64,000 nucleotides of DNA from Shewanella basaltis (GCF_023283885.1 NZ_JAKILA010000001.1:186001-250000), one strand, 5' to 3'. Shown: positions 28,001-39,186, numbered from the stretch's first letter. Numbers and translations are program-made. The notes: a model not told the origin generated them from the letters alone.

Positions 28001-30346
28001 CTACTTCTTCAGTTTGGCAAAGGCATCTGCAAAGGCATTACCCATTGCGGCATTTTGAACTGGTTTAGCCGGTTTATGAGGCTGTTTTTGTTGCCCAGCT
28101 TGCTTAGGTTTACCACTAAATGAGGTTTTTTGCGGGGCAGATTTAGCTTGGCCCATTTTGGCAGCTGCTGGTTTTTCATCAAGGCGCATACTTAGGGCAA
28201 TACGACGACGCTCAACGTCAACCTCCATCACCTTAACTTTAACCACATCACCGGCTTTCACCACAGTATGAGGGTCGCTCACAAACTTGTCGGTTAACGA
28301 TGAAATATGCACTAAGCCATCTTGATGCACACCAATATCCACAAAGGCGCCAAAATTAGTCACGTTAGTCACAACGCCTTCTAATATCATGTCAAGCTTA
28401 AGATCATTTAAGTCTTCAACACCCTCTTTAAAACTGGCGGTTTTAAACTCGCCACGTGGGTCACGCCCCGGTTTGTCGAGTTCAGCTAAAATGTCGTTAA
28501 TGGTCGGCACACCAAAATTGTCCGTTACAAAATCAGCGGCATTAATGCTACGCAATAGATCCGTGTTACCAATAAGCTGGGCTACTGGTTGTTGCTTAGC
28601 CGATGCAATCGCCTCCACTAAACTATAAGCCTCTGGGTGAACCGATGAGGCGTCAAGCGGGTTGTCGCCATTGCGAATGCGCAAAAATCCTGCGGCTTGC
28701 TCAAAGGCTTTGGGGCCAACGCGCGGTACGCTCAATACTTGCTTACGGTTAGTAAACTGACCATTGGCATCACGGTAATCAACAATGTTTTTTGCGAGGG
28801 TTTTATTTAATCCGGCAACTTGAGTGAGCAACGGCACTGACGCCATGTTTAAATCGACACCCACACCATTTACACAATCTTCAACAACGGCTTCAAGCGA
28901 CTGCGACAACATGCTTTGACTCACATCATGTTGATATTGGCCAACGCCAATGGCTTTAGGCTCAATTTTCACTAGCTCTGCTAATGGGTCTTGCAGGCGG
29001 CGGGCAATCGATACCGCACCGCGAATAGACACATCTAAATCTGGAAACTCATTAGCGGCAAATTCAGATGCTGAATACACAGATGCCCCTGCCTCGCTTA
29101 CCATCACTTTGGTTAAGTTGGGTTGCGAGTCTTTTACTGCCGCAATCAGCTCACCGGCTAATTTATCGGTTTCACGCGAGCCAGTTCCATTACCAATGGC
29201 AATAATCTCTACCTTGTGCATAGTGACAAGGTTACTTAGCGTACGAATTGATTTGTCCCACAAATTTTGCGGTGCGTGTGGGAATATGGTTGTGTGTGCC
29301 ACCAGTTTGCCAGTGTTATCAACAATAGCCACTTTAACCCCGGTACGGATCCCAGGGTCAAGGCCCATAGTCGCTTTTGCGCCCGCAGGAGCAGCCATTA
29401 ATAAGTCGCCTAGGTTACGGGCAAACACTTTAATGGCCTCTTCTTCGGCACTTTCACGCATTTTGGCAATAAACTCGGTTTCCATTTGCAAGGCCACTTT
29501 AATGCGCCAAGTTGAGGTTACGACTGTTTTTAGCCAGCTATCAACGCTAGAGTCAGTCAACACTAAGTTGAAATGATCGCTAATGATCACTTCGCAATAG
29601 CTGCCTTGTGTGGCCTCGGTATCGGGGTCGGCATTCATCGATAAGCTCAGCACACCTTCGTTACGTCCACGCAGAATTGCTAAAGCACGGTGCGAAGGGA
29701 TTTTGCTCAGCAGTTCATTGTGTTCAAAATAATCACGGAACTTAGCGCCTTCTTTTTCTTTGCCTTTAACTACTCGGCTTTCAAGTACCGCTTGTTGGCT
29801 AAGATGTTGGCGCACTTTACGTAATAGTTCAGCATCTTCTGCAAAACGCTCCATTAAAATATAACGCGCGCCATCTAACACAGCTTTGGCATCGGCAAAG
29901 CCCGCTTCAGGATTTAAAAACGCTTCTGCTTTGCTATCAATGTCTAATGTGCGATCGGCTAATACGGCATCCACCAGCGGTTCGATACCCGCTTCGATAG
30001 CTATTTGCCCTTTAGTGCGGCGCTTAGGTTTATAAGGCAGATATAAATCTTCAAGGCGGGTTTTACTGTCAGCGTCGTTAATGGCTTGAGCCAATGCGGG
30101 AGTCAGCTTCCCCTGGGCTTCAATGCTCGACAACACCACCTGGCGACGGTCATGTAATTCTCGTAAATAGCCAAGGCGAGAAAATAAGTTACGCAATTGG
30201 GTATCATCTAAGCCACCGGTGGCTTCTTTACGGTAGCGCGCCACAAACGGTACGGTTGCACCATCATCTAACAGTGCTATGGTCGCAGTGACCTGTTGTT
30301 CACGGACATTAAGTTCTTGAGCGATAATCTGGGCAATATTATGCAT
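28001..30346 (-). CDS. tex: Transcription accessory/RNA-binding protein Tex
   Basis: Tex is a conserved nucleic-acid-binding protein linked to transcription. The 781-residue protein has the N-terminal helical Tex region ([38 protein letters not shown]), a YqgF/RNase H-like domain ([17 protein letters not shown]), helix-hairpin-helix motifs ([18 protein letters not shown]) and a C-terminal S1 domain ([26 protein letters not shown]). A Lys/Gln/Ala-rich tail of about 60 residues follows. It is divergent from greB, another transcription factor gene. Confidence 0.97.
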   Translation of the reverse strand: MHNIAQIIAQELNVREQQVTATIALLDDGATVPFVARYRKEATGGLDDTQLRNLFSRLGYLRELHDRRQVVLSSIEAQGKLTPALAQAINDADSKTRLEDLYLPYKPKRRTKGQIAIEAGIEPLVDAVLADRTLDIDSKAEAFLNPEAGFADAKAVLDGARYILMERFAEDAELLRKVRQHLSQQAVLESRVVKGKEKEGAKFRDYFEHNELLSKIPSHRALAILRGRNEGVLSLSMNADPDTEATQGSYCEVIISDHFNLVLTDSSVDSWLKTVVTSTWRIKVALQMETEFIAKMRESAEEEAIKVFARNLGDLLMAAPAGAKATMGLDPGIRTGVKVAIVDNTGKLVAHTTIFPHAPQNLWDKSIRTLSNLVTMHKVEIIAIGNGTGSRETDKLAGELIAAVKDSQPNLTKVMVSEAGASVYSASEFAANEFPDLDVSIRGAVSIARRLQDPLAELVKIEPKAIGVGQYQHDVSQSMLSQSLEAVVEDCVNGVGVDLNMASVPLLTQVAGLNKTLAKNIVDYRDANGQFTNRKQVLSVPRVGPKAFEQAAGFLRIRNGDNPLDASSVHPEAYSLVEAIASAKQQPVAQLIGNTDLLRSINAADFVTDNFGVPTINDILAELDKPGRDPRGEFKTASFKEGVEDLNDLKLDMILEGVVTNVTNFGAFVDIGVHQDGLVHISSLTDKFVSDPHTVVKAGDVVKVKVMEVDVERRRIALSMRLDEKPAAAKMGQAKSAPQKTSFSGKPKQAGQQKQPHKPAKPVQNAAMGNAFADAFAKLKK

Positions 30347-30528
30347 AATCAGTAGAATTCGGCATGGTTTAAAATAAAATTACGCCAAAGATACCATAAA
30401 GACTATTAATTGGCTGCTAGTACGACAGGCTTTATGATCTTCGGCAAAAAACAAGCAATGCACCGCCTATGCGCTGGTGATATGCTTCCTAGCTTTAATC
30501 AACAATGTAATGCGAAAGAGTAGCAAAA

Positions 30529-31008
30529 GTGAAAACCAAGTTAATTACCCTAGAAGGCTACAACAAGCTCAGACTTGAACATGATTACCTCTGGAAAGAA
30601 AAACGCCCTGAAGTGACCAAAATTGTGGCCTGGGCTGCCAGCCTTGGCGATCGTTCAGAAAACGCTGACTACACTTTCAATAAACGTTTATTAAGACAAA
30701 TCGACCGTCGTGTTCGTTATTTACGCAAACTGCTGCCAGAACTAAAAATTGTTTATTACGCCCCAGAGCAAGAAGGCAAAGTGTTTTTTGGTGCCACAGT
30801 AGAAATTGAAAACGACAACGGCGACATTAAAACCTTTAAAATTGTCGGCCCAGAAGAAATCTACGACGAACGCAAAGATTACATCTCTATCGACTCGCCC
30901 ATGGCACGCGCGCTGCTCAAAAAAGAAGTCGACGACGAAGCGGTGGTCAGCACACCTCAAGGCGATAAGACCTGGTACATTAATAAAATTACCTATACCA
31001 AAGACTAA
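30529..31008 (+). CDS. greB: Transcription elongation factor GreB
   Basis: GreB rescues backtracked RNA polymerase by stimulating transcript cleavage. The 159-residue protein has the coiled-coil domain with the acidic tip (LGDRSENADYTFNKRLLRQIDRRVRYL) and a C-terminal FKBP-like domain (FGATVEIENDNGD, SIDSPMARALLKKEVDDEAVV). The size and the YTFNKRLLRQIDRR signature fit GreB and not GreA. GTG start. Confidence 0.97.
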   Translation: MKTKLITLEGYNKLRLEHDYLWKEKRPEVTKIVAWAASLGDRSENADYTFNKRLLRQIDRRVRYLRKLLPELKIVYYAPEQEGKVFFGATVEIENDNGDIKTFKIVGPEEIYDERKDYISIDSPMARALLKKEVDDEAVVSTPQGDKTWYINKITYTKD

Positions 31009-31143
31009 AAGTCATTTAATGTTGCCTAATCGATAGCTGCTAATAATCAGCGAGTTAACACACTCAAACGCTGTCATTCATACAAACTAGGTGAATAGCG
31101 TTTACCGTCTCTTTTATCGCTGAACGCTCCAGTAGGTGCACCA

Positions 31144-32034
31144 TTGAACAATACTAAAGGCAGTCTCTACATGGTTGTGGCCATGGCCGCTTTTGCCATT
31201 GAAGACATGCTGATTAAATCCGCAGCCGAAACCGCCTCTTTAGGCTACATTCTGGCGCTATTTGGCCTCGGTGGCATGCTGATTTTTATGCTGCTGGCAT
31301 GGCGTAAAGGTCAAAAGATACTGCATCCGGCCATACTCACTGCACCGATTTTAATCCGCGCATTGTGTGAAGTCATTGGCCGCTTTAGCTTTGCCCTGGC
31401 CATTACGCTCACACCACTCTCTAGTGCATCAGCAATATTACAAGCAACACCCTTGATTGCCATGATAGGCGCAGCATTATTATTTGGTGAACACGTAGGG
31501 GTTAAACGATGGCTTGCGGTACTGGTGGGATTTATTGGGGTATTAATGATAATCCGCCCCGGGCTTGCTGGGTTTGAAGCTAACTCACTACTTGCGGTCA
31601 TCGCCACATTAGGCTTTGCCGGCCGCGATTTAGCCACTCGCGCAGCGCCGCCAGTGTTATCGAACATGCAACTTGGGGTATATGGTTTTTTTGTATTAAT
31701 CCCTGCAGGGATCGCCATTGCGCTATATCAAAATGAGCCATCACAGCTTAACTTCCTCACATCACTGCAAATCATCGGCGCAATTATTTTTGGCGTCGCG
31801 GCTTATCATGCCCTTACCATTGCCATGCGCGCAGGCGACGTGTCAGTCATCGCACCCTTTCGTTACACCCGTTTATTATTTGCCTTGGCGTTGGGCATAT
31901 TGATATTCGGTGAATCACCCGACGTCATGACGCTACTTGGCAGCCTACTCGTTGTGATTAGCGGCGTTTACACGCTCAGCCAAACACGTAAAAGAGTCAG
32001 TGCTACAGTGGTAAATAACCTGAGATCGGGATAA
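31144..32034 (+). CDS. EamA/DMT-family transporter, C-terminus altered by a miniature element
   Basis: The 296-residue protein has ten hydrophobic helices in two EamA repeats (e.g. LSSASAILQATPLIAMIGAALLFGEHVGVKRW in the first half, SVIAPFRYTRLLFALALGILIFGES in the second), typical of drug/metabolite exporters. It starts at TTG six bases after AGGTG. The last codons (NLRSG) and the stop come from the left end of a 194-bp palindromic element. Joining the flanks at the 6-bp duplication would restore an ending of VVNSKA and then TAG. Substrate unknown. Confidence 0.88.
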   Translation: MNNTKGSLYMVVAMAAFAIEDMLIKSAAETASLGYILALFGLGGMLIFMLLAWRKGQKILHPAILTAPILIRALCEVIGRFSFALAITLTPLSSASAILQATPLIAMIGAALLFGEHVGVKRWLAVLVGFIGVLMIIRPGLAGFEANSLLAVIATLGFAGRDLATRAAPPVLSNMQLGVYGFFVLIPAGIAIALYQNEPSQLNFLTSLQIIGAIIFGVAAYHALTIAMRAGDVSVIAPFRYTRLLFALALGILIFGESPDVMTLLGSLLVVISGVYTLSQTRKRVSATVVNNLRSG

Positions 32035-32211
32035 TAAACGCCTTTCAAACAGTCCTTTGCCCTGTTAACTGCGTTGAATCGACTTGCAATAGGCTAGCTA
32101 TTGACGCGTCAATTCGCCTTGTTAGCAGAACAAATGACAAGCTTGAAAGTGAGAAAGGGTAACATGTTGATTTTAAATAGCATAAGTTCACCCCTTATCC
32201 CGAACTCAGGT
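32018..32211. mobile_element. Miniature palindromic transposable element, copy 1
   Basis: A 194-bp non-coding element. Ends are ACCTGAGATCGGGATAA and the inverse of ACCTGAGTTCGGGATAA (17-bp terminal inverted repeats, one mismatch), flanked by TAAATA on both sides (32012-32017 and 32212-32217), an apparent 6-bp target duplication. The interior is itself an imperfect palindrome centred on AGGCTAGC with a perfect 12-bp palindrome TTGACGCGTCAA. Two similar copies lie at 51750 and 59797. No transposase is in the window, so it looks like a MITE moved in trans. It supplies the stop codon of the EamA gene. Confidence 0.88.
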
Positions 32212-32579
32212 TAAATAGCAAAGCTTAGTCAGCAATAGCATCAAGATATAGCCTGCAGGCATTAAGGTTGTGGTGCTTCATCTGCGCCAGAGACTGACTC
32301 GTTTTTTGACAAAGCTTGTGAGCTAATTTATCGCCGTCCCGAACGAGTTTTATGAAGACAGGTTTAATGAAGTCGAATTTAGTGAAATGAAACGAAATTG
32401 AATGGAGTCAAAGTCACCTTTGTCCATGCTCTGGCGTCTTCGAAGCACGACGATGTAGCGCTCGTAGGCCTTAAATCACCGCAACCATGCCGTAAACTAA
32501 AAGCCACTCCAACATACACTGCCGAAGTGGCTTTTAAGCTATCAGCTCTTAGCTCTTAGCTGTCAGCGAGTCATTATGA
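32035..32579. other. Intergenic region between the EamA gene and the universal stress gene
   Basis: The first 177 bases belong to palindromic element copy 1. The next ~280 bases (32218-32498) have no open frame or repeat that I can support. A hairpin lies at 32499-32535, then short direct repeats (AGCTCTTAGCTCTTAGCT, about 32544-32561) just before the end of the universal stress protein gene. Confidence 0.5.
32499..32536 (-). terminator. Candidate terminator of sulP-usp
   Basis: AAAAGCCACT (32499-32508) pairs with AGTGGCTTTT (32526-32535) around a 17-base loop. T bases follow the stem when read on the - strand, about 45 bases after the universal stress gene stop. The loop is longer than usual. 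Confidence 0.6.
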
Positions 32580-33428
32580 CTAACGCAATAGTAATAACGG
32601 GATTTTGCTTTTGCTGATCATTCTGGTGGTATTGCTACCCACAAAAAACTCGCGAATACGCGAATGGCCATACGCGCCCATGACCATTAAGTCGATGCTA
32701 TGCTCAATTTGGTAGGCTTCTAATGCCGCTTGCACTTCGCCCTGACACACTGCGGTGCTCACGGTAAAGTCTGCACCGTTTAAGGTATCGGCGGCTGCGG
32801 CAAGTTCAGCACTGGCTTGAGTTTGATTGTCTGACACCATCACTAAGTGACACGCTAAACCTTTAAGCAAAGGGCTGGCGGCCACTCGCGCTAGGGCCTT
32901 TTTCGCCGTAGCACTGCCATCATAAGCAAAGATAAAGCGCTTAGGTGCAGTAAACTCAGGCATAACCACTAAAATGGGTTGCTTAAGCGTGCGAATAACA
33001 CTCTCAATATGGCTGCCAATAGGGTGGTCCTGGTGCTGCTCACCTTGACGCCCCATGACCACTAAGCGTGCATTGGGCTCTTGCTCTAACAGGGTTTCAA
33101 TTAAATCGCCATGGCGCTGTAAGGTGTCTACCGTAACACTCGCTTGTTGCTCTGCAATACTGTTTTTAGCATCGTCGAGCATGTATTTGCCTTGCTCGAG
33201 TGCCAGTTTGCTTCTGCGCCCTTCAAGTTCAACCATTTCGTCGAGTAGGTGTTCACGCGTGCCTAAACCAATGCTGCCAGATAAATTCAATTGTGTTGGA
33301 TACACAGATTTATCTAACACATGTAACAAGGTCACTGGCGCAGCCATTTGAGTGGCCGCCCATACGCTGGCATCACATACCGCTAAGGTGGCTTTTGAAC
33401 CGTCGATACAAGCAATCACATTTGTCAT
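32580..33428 (-). CDS. Tandem-domain universal stress protein (UspE-like)
   Basis: The 282-residue cytoplasmic protein has two Usp domains. The first begins NVIACIDGSKATLAVCDAS and ends VVMGRQGEQHQDHPIGSHIESVIRTLKQPILVV; the second starts FIFAYDGSATAKKAL and ends LMVMGAYGHSRIREFFVGSNTTRMI. The ATP-binding motif G-x2-G-x9-G-(S/T) is visible in the second domain (GAYGHSR..FFVGSNT). It lies 27 bases after the SulP gene on the same strand, so it probably serves that transporter or the conditions that induce it. Confidence 0.92.
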   Translation of the reverse strand: MTNVIACIDGSKATLAVCDASVWAATQMAAPVTLLHVLDKSVYPTQLNLSGSIGLGTREHLLDEMVELEGRRSKLALEQGKYMLDDAKNSIAEQQASVTVDTLQRHGDLIETLLEQEPNARLVVMGRQGEQHQDHPIGSHIESVIRTLKQPILVVMPEFTAPKRFIFAYDGSATAKKALARVAASPLLKGLACHLVMVSDNQTQASAELAAAADTLNGADFTVSTAVCQGEVQAALEAYQIEHSIDLMVMGAYGHSRIREFFVGSNTTRMISKSKIPLLLLR

Positions 33429-33455
33429 TATTGTTCTCCTTTGGTGGTGCTCAGG

Positions 33456-34955
33456 TTAGTGACCCGACATCATTTTTTCGACTTCTTCAGGTTTATCGTG
33501 CACACCAAATTTATCAACGATGGTCGCACTGGCTTCGTTTAAGCCAATTAACTCAACCTCGGTGCCGTCTCGGCGGAATTTAATCACCACTTTATCGAGT
33601 GCCGATACTGCGGTGATATCCCAAAAATGCGCCAGTGATAAGTCGATGGTGACTTTATCTACCACTTCTTTAAAATCAAATGATTGGCTAAACTTGTCTG
33701 CCGAGGCAAAAAACACCTGGCCCACAATTTGATAATGGCGACCGGTTTCAGGGGTAATGGCTGAACTTTTCACCACCATGAATCGACCCACTTTATTGGC
33801 AAAAAATAATGACGCCAATAACACCCCTACAAATACCCCAATCGCCAGGTTATGGGTAGCAACAACCACCACAACCGTGGCCACCATCACAAGGTTTGTC
33901 GACATGGGGTGATGCTTTAGGTTACGGATTGAATCCCATGAGAAGGTCCCAATAGACACCATGATCATCACCGCCACTAAGGCCGCCATAGGAATAAGCT
34001 TTAACCAGTCACCTAAAAAGACGATTAAAATCAGCAAAAACACACCAGCAGAAAAGGTAGATAATCTGCCTCGGCCACCCGATTTAACGTTAATAATCGA
34101 CTGACCAATCATGGCACAACCAGCCATACCGCCCATTAAACCAGCACCAATGTTGGCAATACCTTGGCCTTTACACTCACGGTTTTTGTCACTTTGGGTA
34201 TCGGTTAAGTCATCAACAATAGTGGCTGTCATCATTGATTCCAACAAACCAACTACCGCAAGGCCTGCTGAATAAGGGAAAATGATCATCAGGGTTTCAA
34301 GGGTTAATGGCACTTCTGGCCACAAGAAGATAGGTAAGGTGTCAGGCAGTTGGCCCATATCGCCTACTGTGCGCACATCAATACCCATAAATACCGCAAA
34401 AATGGTTAAACCAACAATACACACTAACGGTGACGGTAATGATTTACCAATAACCGGAATAAGCGGGAATAAGTAAATAATCCCAAGGCCTGTTGCGGTC
34501 ATGGCGTATACATGCCAAGTCACATCAATCAGCTCAGGCACTTGCGCCATAAAGATTAAAATGGCTAAGGCGTTCACAAAGCCAGTCACCACCGAGCGTG
34601 ACACAAAGCGCATTAAGTTACCCAGCTTTAAATAACCTGCCACAATTTGGAATACACCGGTTAATAAGGTGGCGGCCAGTAAGTATTCAAGGCCATGCTC
34701 TTTAACTAAGGTGACCATTAGCAGTGCCATTGCACCCGTTGCCGCAGAGATCATTCCAGGGCGGCCGCCGGTAAATGCAATCACCACCGCAATACAGAAC
34801 GAAGCATATAACCCTACTTTAGGGTCGACACCGGCAATAATCGAAAAGGCAATGGCCTCTGGAATTAACGCCAGCGCCACCACAAGACCGGCTAGAAGAT
34901 CGCCGCGGATGTTAGAGAACCATTCTTTTTTCATGGTTTGTATCATGTTATTCAC
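33456..34955 (-). CDS. SulP/SLC26-family anion transporter
   Basis: The 499-residue inner-membrane protein has the SulP transport domain ([36 protein letters not shown] at the N-terminus) with about 12-14 helices, and a C-terminal STAS domain (from about residue 410; [23 protein letters not shown]). Bacterial relatives carry sulfate, bicarbonate or C4-dicarboxylates; the substrate is not clear here. Co-transcription with a universal stress protein is common in bicarbonate-type SulP loci, which is only suggestive. Confidence 0.9.
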   Translation of the reverse strand: MNNMIQTMKKEWFSNIRGDLLAGLVVALALIPEAIAFSIIAGVDPKVGLYASFCIAVVIAFTGGRPGMISAATGAMALLMVTLVKEHGLEYLLAATLLTGVFQIVAGYLKLGNLMRFVSRSVVTGFVNALAILIFMAQVPELIDVTWHVYAMTATGLGIIYLFPLIPVIGKSLPSPLVCIVGLTIFAVFMGIDVRTVGDMGQLPDTLPIFLWPEVPLTLETLMIIFPYSAGLAVVGLLESMMTATIVDDLTDTQSDKNRECKGQGIANIGAGLMGGMAGCAMIGQSIINVKSGGRGRLSTFSAGVFLLILIVFLGDWLKLIPMAALVAVMIMVSIGTFSWDSIRNLKHHPMSTNLVMVATVVVVVATHNLAIGVFVGVLLASLFFANKVGRFMVVKSSAITPETGRHYQIVGQVFFASADKFSQSFDFKEVVDKVTIDLSLAHFWDITAVSALDKVVIKFRRDGTEVELIGLNEASATIVDKFGVHDKPEEVEKMMSGH

Positions 34956-35591
34956 TCTGTTTAAAATTCAGTCATTTATTTCAATAGTACGTGCTTTCCC
35001 GAAACTGACATATCGCCTACAGCTTCTAAGATGTTGATCCGTCACGCAACGAGATGCTATTAAATATGGGGTAAAGCAAAACAGCCACTACAGATGGATT
35101 GTCGCAATCCAAAAAAGGAGGGTTTAACTAATGCGGCTAAGTTCCTGCAAGATTTTGCTTTAAAAAACGCCAGTGCGCTTCAAAGCAGCGACAAAGAATA
35201 TAGTTCAGTTGGTTGAAAGTCAAAATCTGTCACTAAAATAGTCCACATTTTCCATCACGCTGACTCTCTGTTTGTATGCCTCTCTAACAGGCACAGAATA
35301 TCATGCTGAAACAAATCATTTATGACACTCGTTCACCTTTTACTGACCGCTTAATGTGCTAACGATCACGATTTTACCTTTATTGAGACAACAAACAGTA
35401 AAAATACAGTTAATTTTGTTATCAATTTGTTTGTTTTTGGTTGTTTTTAAGGTTTATTTAATCTTTGCGCAGTTTTACTGGCCTTAACCACTTTCAATTA
35501 ATAGCCGCTTCTTGGTATTCTCCTGCCGTATAATCACTCGCAGTTTTTTAATGCGACAATCACAACTTTTACGCTCAGGCGGAAACGTTTT
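34956..35591. other. Long gap upstream of sulP, with one weak small ORF
   Basis: This 636-base gap should hold the sulP promoter (reverse strand) and the promoter of the next gene. A 40-codon frame at 35094-35216 (+) starts MDCRNPKKEGLTNAAKF and looks protein-like but has no good ribosome site. In another frame a strong GGAGGG site precedes a 10-codon ORF near 35132. I do not call either as a gene. AT-rich stretches at about 35385-35465 could be promoter or binding DNA. Confidence 0.4.
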
Positions 35592-35993
35592 TTGAATCCA
35601 ACTCTTTGCCAAAATCTTGTTAAGCCACTAAGGCGCATTGCAAGATTATCCAAACTGAGTAAAGCACATTTAACTTTGTGTTTCGGATTACTATTGCTGC
35701 AACCTTTGGCCGATGCCTTATCGATTTCAGTGGGTCACTTTATCGATATCAGCGAGTTTATCGCCATCGCCGACGGCCTTTTAGCAGAATGTTTAGGCGC
35801 AAGTTTACTCAGCTTAATTGTGCTAAACCCTATGGTGCTTGAACAATTTTGGCGTTTGTTTCACCTCAATTCTAAATTTGGCAATCTGCTTGAATTAAGC
35901 GATGCGCTAAGCGCTCTATCTCCTATTATTCCTAAGTCGTTAGACTACACGGCACACGGCTGCCGCGCCCCACCTCGTTACTTTTCGTTTTAG
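35592..35993 (+). CDS. Hypothetical membrane protein upstream of cyoA
   Basis: Not recognised. The 133-residue product has a basic N-terminus (LVKPLRRIARLSKLSKAHL) and two hydrophobic segments (LTLCFGLLLLQPLADAL and ADGLLAECLGASLLSLIVL), then a Leu/Ser-rich region (LLELSDALSALSPIIP). TTG start with AGGCGGA about 8 bases ahead. It runs in the same direction as cyoABCDE but 150 bases upstream, so co-transcription is uncertain. It may be a small envelope protein. Confidence 0.5.
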   Translation: MNPTLCQNLVKPLRRIARLSKLSKAHLTLCFGLLLLQPLADALSISVGHFIDISEFIAIADGLLAECLGASLLSLIVLNPMVLEQFWRLFHLNSKFGNLLELSDALSALSPIIPKSLDYTAHGCRAPPRYFSF

Positions 35994-36145
35994 CTCAAAC
36001 TCAACAACTCGTTATCACAAAAGCTTTGGTATTAAAGCAAATAGCTGCCGCGTTTGGTCAGTGACTTGTGTTTCGTGTTGCTCTTAATCTGCACAACCCT
36101 AGGGTTGGCAGCGAAGTAAGCTTTTAAGGCGAGAGGAATCTTCCT

Positions 36146-37183
36146 TTGTTCATTCGAAAATTAAGTAAAGCCGCACTGGCAGCAATTGCATTACTGCTAG
36201 CTGGTTGCGAAGGTGGTGTGCTCGACCCTAAAGGTCAAGTTGGCATGGATGAAAAACACCTCATCATAGTGTCGACATTGTTAATGTTGATTGTGGTTAT
36301 TCCGGTTATTTTTATGACGCTGTACTTTGCGTGGAAATACCGCGACGGCCGCGATCACGAAATTTATGCGCCTAAATGGGCCCACTCTAAAACCATTGAA
36401 ATTGTAGTGTGGTTAGTGCCAGTGATTATTGTCATCATTTTAGGCGTGATCACCTGGGACTCAACCCACAAGCTTGACCCCTACAAACCCCTTGAACACC
36501 AGGCAAAACCCATTACGGTGCAGGTGGTATCTCTTGACTGGAAATGGTTATTTATCTATCCAGAACAAGGTATTGCATCGGTTAATGAATTGGCTTTCCC
36601 GGCCAATGTACCGGTTAACTTTAAAATTACCTCAGACACGGCAATGAACTCATTTTTCATTCCGCAGCTAGGCAGCCAAATTTACTCAATGGCAGGTATG
36701 GCGACTAAGTTGCACCTTATTGCCAACGAACCGGGCACCTTTGAGGGGATTTCAGCTAATTACAGCGGTGCTGGTTTTGCGGGCATGAAGTTTAATGCCA
36801 TCGCCACGCCCACAGCAGACGACTTTGACGCCTGGGTTGCTAAGGTTAAGCAGCAAGGTTCGCCTTTAAACGTTGAACAATACAAGCAATTAGCGAAAAA
36901 GAGCGAAAACAACCCTGTGCAATATTACGGCTCAGTGCAACAAGGCATGTTCAATTACATTGTGATGCAATACATGCACCCAGACTCGAATATGAAATCG
37001 ATGGGCAGCATGAGCGGTATGGAAGATATGGAAGGTATGCACGACATGGGCAACATGGAAGATATGAAAGGCATGGACCACGCTCAACATATGCAGCACA
37101 TGCAACATATGAAAGACATGGACGCAGACCAAACACACTCATCTACTGAGCAATCATCCATTGCCTCTGGGGAGGCGGAGTAA
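36146..37183 (+). CDS. cyoA: Cytochrome bo3-type quinol oxidase subunit II
   Basis: Quinol oxidase subunit II. The 345-residue lipoprotein has a signal sequence with lipobox LLAGC (Cys near residue 21), two membrane helices (~42-64 and ~88-108), and a cupredoxin domain ([44 protein letters not shown]). The CuA ligands are absent, as expected for a quinol oxidase. The C-terminal ~60 residues are extremely rich in Met, His and acidic residues ([18 protein letters not shown]..., [15 protein letters not shown]). TTG start after GAGAGGA. First gene of cyoABCDE. Confidence 0.95.
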   Translation: MFIRKLSKAALAAIALLLAGCEGGVLDPKGQVGMDEKHLIIVSTLLMLIVVIPVIFMTLYFAWKYRDGRDHEIYAPKWAHSKTIEIVVWLVPVIIVIILGVITWDSTHKLDPYKPLEHQAKPITVQVVSLDWKWLFIYPEQGIASVNELAFPANVPVNFKITSDTAMNSFFIPQLGSQIYSMAGMATKLHLIANEPGTFEGISANYSGAGFAGMKFNAIATPTADDFDAWVAKVKQQGSPLNVEQYKQLAKKSENNPVQYYGSVQQGMFNYIVMQYMHPDSNMKSMGSMSGMEDMEGMHDMGNMEDMKGMDHAQHMQHMQHMKDMDADQTHSSTEQSSIASGEAE

Positions 37184-37185
37184 TT

Positions 37186-39186
37186 ATGTCATTTCTTGGA
37201 AAATTAACCCTCGAGTCTATTCCGTATCACGAACCCATTATTATGGTCACCCTTGCGGTTGTTGGCGTGATTGGATTGATTATTGCAGCGCTCATTACTA
37301 AACATCAAAAGTGGGGCATTTTGTGGCACGACTGGATCACCTCTGTCGATCATAAAAAGCTCGGCATTATGTATATTTTACTTGCGTTAATTATGCTTAT
37401 TCGCGGCTTTTCAGACGCGATTATGATGCGAACCCAACAAGCACTTGCCACCAATGGTGCTGCAGGATATTTGCCACCAGAACATTACGACCAAATCTTC
37501 ACTGCCCACGGCGTGATCATGATTATCTTTATGGCCATGCCATTTATGATCGGTCTAATGAACTTGGTATTACCCTTGCAAATTGGCGCCCGCGATGTGG
37601 CGTTTCCGTTTTTAAACAACTTAAGCTTTTGGCTAACGGCATCAGGTGCGGTGTTAATTAACATATCACTTGGGCTCGGTGAATTTGCCAAAACCGGTTG
37701 GGTGGCTTATCCGCCATTATCGGAGCTGGCTTACAGCCCAGGGGTGGGGGTCGATTATTATATCTGGGCCTTGCAAATATCGGGCATAGGGACAACCTTA
37801 ACTGGGGTGAACTTTATTGCCACAGTATTAAAAATGCGCGCGCCAGGCATGAAGCTGATGCAAATGCCCATTTTTACCTGGACCTGTACCTGGGCCAATA
37901 TCTTAATCGTTGCCTCGTTCCCCATTTTAACCGCGGTGTTAGGCTTATTAACCCTAGATCGTTACCTCGATTTCCACTTCTTTACTAATGATGGTGGCGG
38001 CAACGCCATGATGTACATCAACCTGTTTTGGGCTTGGGGACATCCTGAAGTGTATATTCTGATTTTACCGGCATTTGGTATTTTCTCAGAAGTGATCTCA
38101 ACCTTTACCTCAAAACGCTTATTTGGCTACAGCTCAATGGTGTGGGCAAGTGGCGCGATTTCTATTCTTGGTTTTATTGTATGGTTACACCACTTTTTCA
38201 CCATGGGCTCAAGCGCCAACGTTAACGCCTTCTTTGGGGTAATGACCATGGTGATTGCGGTGCCGACTGGGGTAAAACTGTTTAACTGGTTATTTACCAT
38301 TTACCGTGGCCGTTTACGCATTACCGTACCAGTATTGTGGACCCTAGGCTTTATGGTCACCTTTACTATTGGCGGCATGACCGGCGTATTACTGGCGGTA
38401 CCTGGGGCGGATTACGTATTACACAACAGCCTATTTTTAATTGCTCATTTTCATAACACCATTTTAGGTGGTGCGGTATTTGGGTACATGGCAGGCTTTG
38501 CATTTTGGTTCCCTAAAGCCATGGGCTTCCACTTAAATGAGCGCTTAGGTAAAGCGTCATTCTGGTGCTGGCAAATTGGTTTCTATGTGGCGTTTATGCC
38601 ACTGTATGTACTTGGCTTTATGGGTATGACACGTCGTATTAACCACACAGACAACCCAGCTTGGAACTTCTGGATTTACTTTGCGGCTGTGGGCGCCTTT
38701 ATTATTTTGGCCGGCATCATTTTACAGTTTGTGCAATTGTATGTGAGCTTCCGCGACCGTCAGCAAAATCTAGACACCACTGGCGACCCGTGGAATGGCC
38801 ATACTTTAGAGTGGTCTACCTCGTCACCACCGCAGTTTTATAACTTCGCAACATTACCCCATGTGTCTGACATTGATGCCTTTACCGACATGAAAGAAAA
38901 AGGCCAGGCGTATCAACGTGCGCAAAAGTATCAGCCAATCCACATGCCTAAAAACACCGCCAGCGGTATTTTTATGGCGGCGTGTATAACGGCGGTTGGC
39001 TTTGCGGCAATTTGGCATATTTGGTGGTTAGCTATTGTCGGTTTTATCAGTGCATTTGTGCTGTTTTTGGTGCGCGCTTACGACAGCGATGTTGACTATT
39101 ACGTGCAGCCCAAAGACGTTGCATTAATTGAAAATGCACACCTAGATAATGTCACTGCAAACCTCACTAACCTAGCAAGGGGCTGA
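37186..39186 (+). CDS. cyoB: Cytochrome bo3-type quinol oxidase subunit I
   Basis: The catalytic subunit reduces oxygen using electrons from ubiquinol and pumps protons. The 666-residue protein has about 15 helices. [19 protein letters not shown] (CuB/Tyr), WLHHFF (CuB histidines), [14 protein letters not shown] (haem ligands) and the early [15 protein letters not shown] match Cyo[15 protein letters not shown] near the N-terminus is the quinol-site region (Arg/Asp) of bo3 enzymes. Two bases separate it from cyoA and from cyoC. Confidence 0.98.
   Translation: MSFLGKLTLESIPYHEPIIMVTLAVVGVIGLIIAALITKHQKWGILWHDWITSVDHKKLGIMYILLALIMLIRGFSDAIMMRTQQALATNGAAGYLPPEHYDQIFTAHGVIMIIFMAMPFMIGLMNLVLPLQIGARDVAFPFLNNLSFWLTASGAVLINISLGLGEFAKTGWVAYPPLSELAYSPGVGVDYYIWALQISGIGTTLTGVNFIATVLKMRAPGMKLMQMPIFTWTCTWANILIVASFPILTAVLGLLTLDRYLDFHFFTNDGGGNAMMYINLFWAWGHPEVYILILPAFGIFSEVISTFTSKRLFGYSSMVWASGAISILGFIVWLHHFFTMGSSANVNAFFGVMTMVIAVPTGVKLFNWLFTIYRGRLRITVPVLWTLGFMVTFTIGGMTGVLLAVPGADYVLHNSLFLIAHFHNTILGGAVFGYMAGFAFWFPKAMGFHLNERLGKASFWCWQIGFYVAFMPLYVLGFMGMTRRINHTDNPAWNFWIYFAAVGAFIILAGIILQFVQLYVSFRDRQQNLDTTGDPWNGHTLEWSTSSPPQFYNFATLPHVSDIDAFTDMKEKGQAYQRAQKYQPIHMPKNTASGIFMAACITAVGFAAIWHIWWLAIVGFISAFVLFLVRAYDSDVDYYVQPKDVALIENAHLDNVTANLTNLARG

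Noticed and set aside
28950..29576. 208-codon + strand frame inside tex
   Set aside because: Long but entirely antisense to the conserved Tex protein; its composition (Ser/Thr/Ala-rich) is what the antisense of such a gene gives.
36932..37142. Two overlapping antisense frames over the cyoA tail (His/Val/Leu- and Cys/Tyr-rich)
   Set aside because: They are mirror readings of the repeated ATG/CAT codons in the Met/His-rich tail of CyoA.
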